This document shows positions 33,152 to 33,425 of a DNA stretch of 33,425 nt, in pieces (positions within the stretch are counted from its first letter, which is position 1; every line of letters begins with the position of its first letter). A program made the position numbers and the translations under genes. This stretch comes from an uncultured Pseudanabaenaceae cyanobacterium (lineage in GTDB: Bacteria > Cyanobacteriota > Cyanobacteriia > PCC-9006 > JAAUQQ01). The DNA lies in the NCBI GenBank assembly GCA_938021205.1, contig CALIGI010000109.1, positions 1 through 33,425 of the forward strand, in the 5' to 3' direction. Below the pieces are notes generated by a model. That model did not search any database. It was not told where the DNA came from and was given only the letters and a program-made list of their open reading frames with translations.

Positions 33152-33425
33152 ATGGGTATAAATGTCATGAGCCAAGTCATTGTGGAATCGCCCTACGGAG
33201 GGCAGATCGCCGAGCTTCAATCCTTTGCGAGCCAACAGCGAGACGGTCGTCAATTAAAGAAGGCGCTGGCAGTGAAGCTGCTCTACCAAGGCTACAAACA
33301 TGAAGCCGTGGTGCAGATTCTAGATGTGTCAATGGGGTCACTGACGAACTGGAAGACCTCGTATGAGTCAGAAGGACTCGCAGGCTTTAAGCCGAAGCAC
33401 CAAGGGCGAAAGAGCTATCTGAGAA
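33152..33425 (+). CDS. IS630-family transposase, N-terminal part (runs off the window)
   Basis: The first 91 codons are visible. Residues 32-85 form the helix-turn-helix DNA-binding domain typical of IS630/Tc1-like transposases in cyanobacteria: LKKALAVKLLYQGYKHEAVV, ILDVSMGSLTNWK, then the GLAGFKPKHQGRKSYL linker. The DDE catalytic domain lies beyond the right edge, so I cannot tell whether the gene is intact. Start ATG 33152 or ATG 33167 (MSQVIVESP). The left terminal repeat of the element should lie between about 33060 and 33150, but I cannot define it without the right end. Confidence 0.85.
   Translation, partial: MGINVMSQVIVESPYGGQIAELQSFASQQRDGRQLKKALAVKLLYQGYKHEAVVQILDVSMGSLTNWKTSYESEGLAGFKPKHQGRKSYLR

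Noticed and set aside
1..33425. CRISPR arrays, tRNA and rRNA genes, phage modules
   Set aside because: I looked for spaced direct repeats, cloverleaf patterns with GGTTCGA-type T arms and phage structural genes and found none.

Overview
The window is chromosomal DNA of a cyanobacterium. The evidence is a psbA gene for the photosystem II D1 protein, an ndhD1-type NDH-1 subunit, HIP1 octamers (GCGATCGC and close variants) scattered through most genes, and cyanobacterial families such as a stand-alone PATAN/DUF4388 protein, a long pentapeptide-repeat protein and PEP-CTERM surface proteins. I cannot name the genus from sequence alone.

Layout. The left third (1-15 kb) is mainly housekeeping: the tail of an unrecognised gene, psbA (minus), a guanine-deaminase-like gene (plus), ndhD1 (minus), thrB (minus), a pentapeptide-repeat gene (plus), a small membrane-anchored protein (plus), an alpha/beta hydrolase (minus), a two-TM protein (plus), a secreted GH16 beta-glucanase with a C-terminal sorting signal (minus), and a full-length proofreading DNA polymerase I (minus). 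Most genes stand alone and many end in clear hairpin terminators.

The middle (15-21 kb) holds a beta-lactamase-fold serine hydrolase, two tandem paralogous PEP-CTERM surface proteins (XDP2-like) with duplicated upstream regions, a PATAN protein and a glycerol-dehydrogenase-like enzyme. With the GH16 protein this makes three candidates for exosortase sorting within 8 kb.

The most interesting stretch is 21.5-27.1 kb, a compact glycosylation locus: a GT-C membrane glycosyltransferase, a STELLO-like (DUF288) glycosyltransferase and a DPM1-like GT2 on the minus strand (the last two joined by a TAATG stop-start overlap), and, divergently, an AftB/LphB-like GT-C enzyme. I infer a lipid-linked-sugar pathway that modifies a surface glycan. 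Bacterial STELLO homologues are little studied, so this is the best candidate for an undescribed system.

The right end (27-33.4 kb) has a CPA2 antiporter with two USP domains, an exported MsrA, a membrane protein of unknown function, and an accessory segment. There an 81-bp IS66-type MITE with 8-bp target duplications splits a small membrane-protein gene that sat directly behind a methyltransferase gene. Removing the MITE and one repeat copy restores the reading frame exactly. The window ends inside an IS630-family transposase gene. No rRNA, tRNA or CRISPR array was found.
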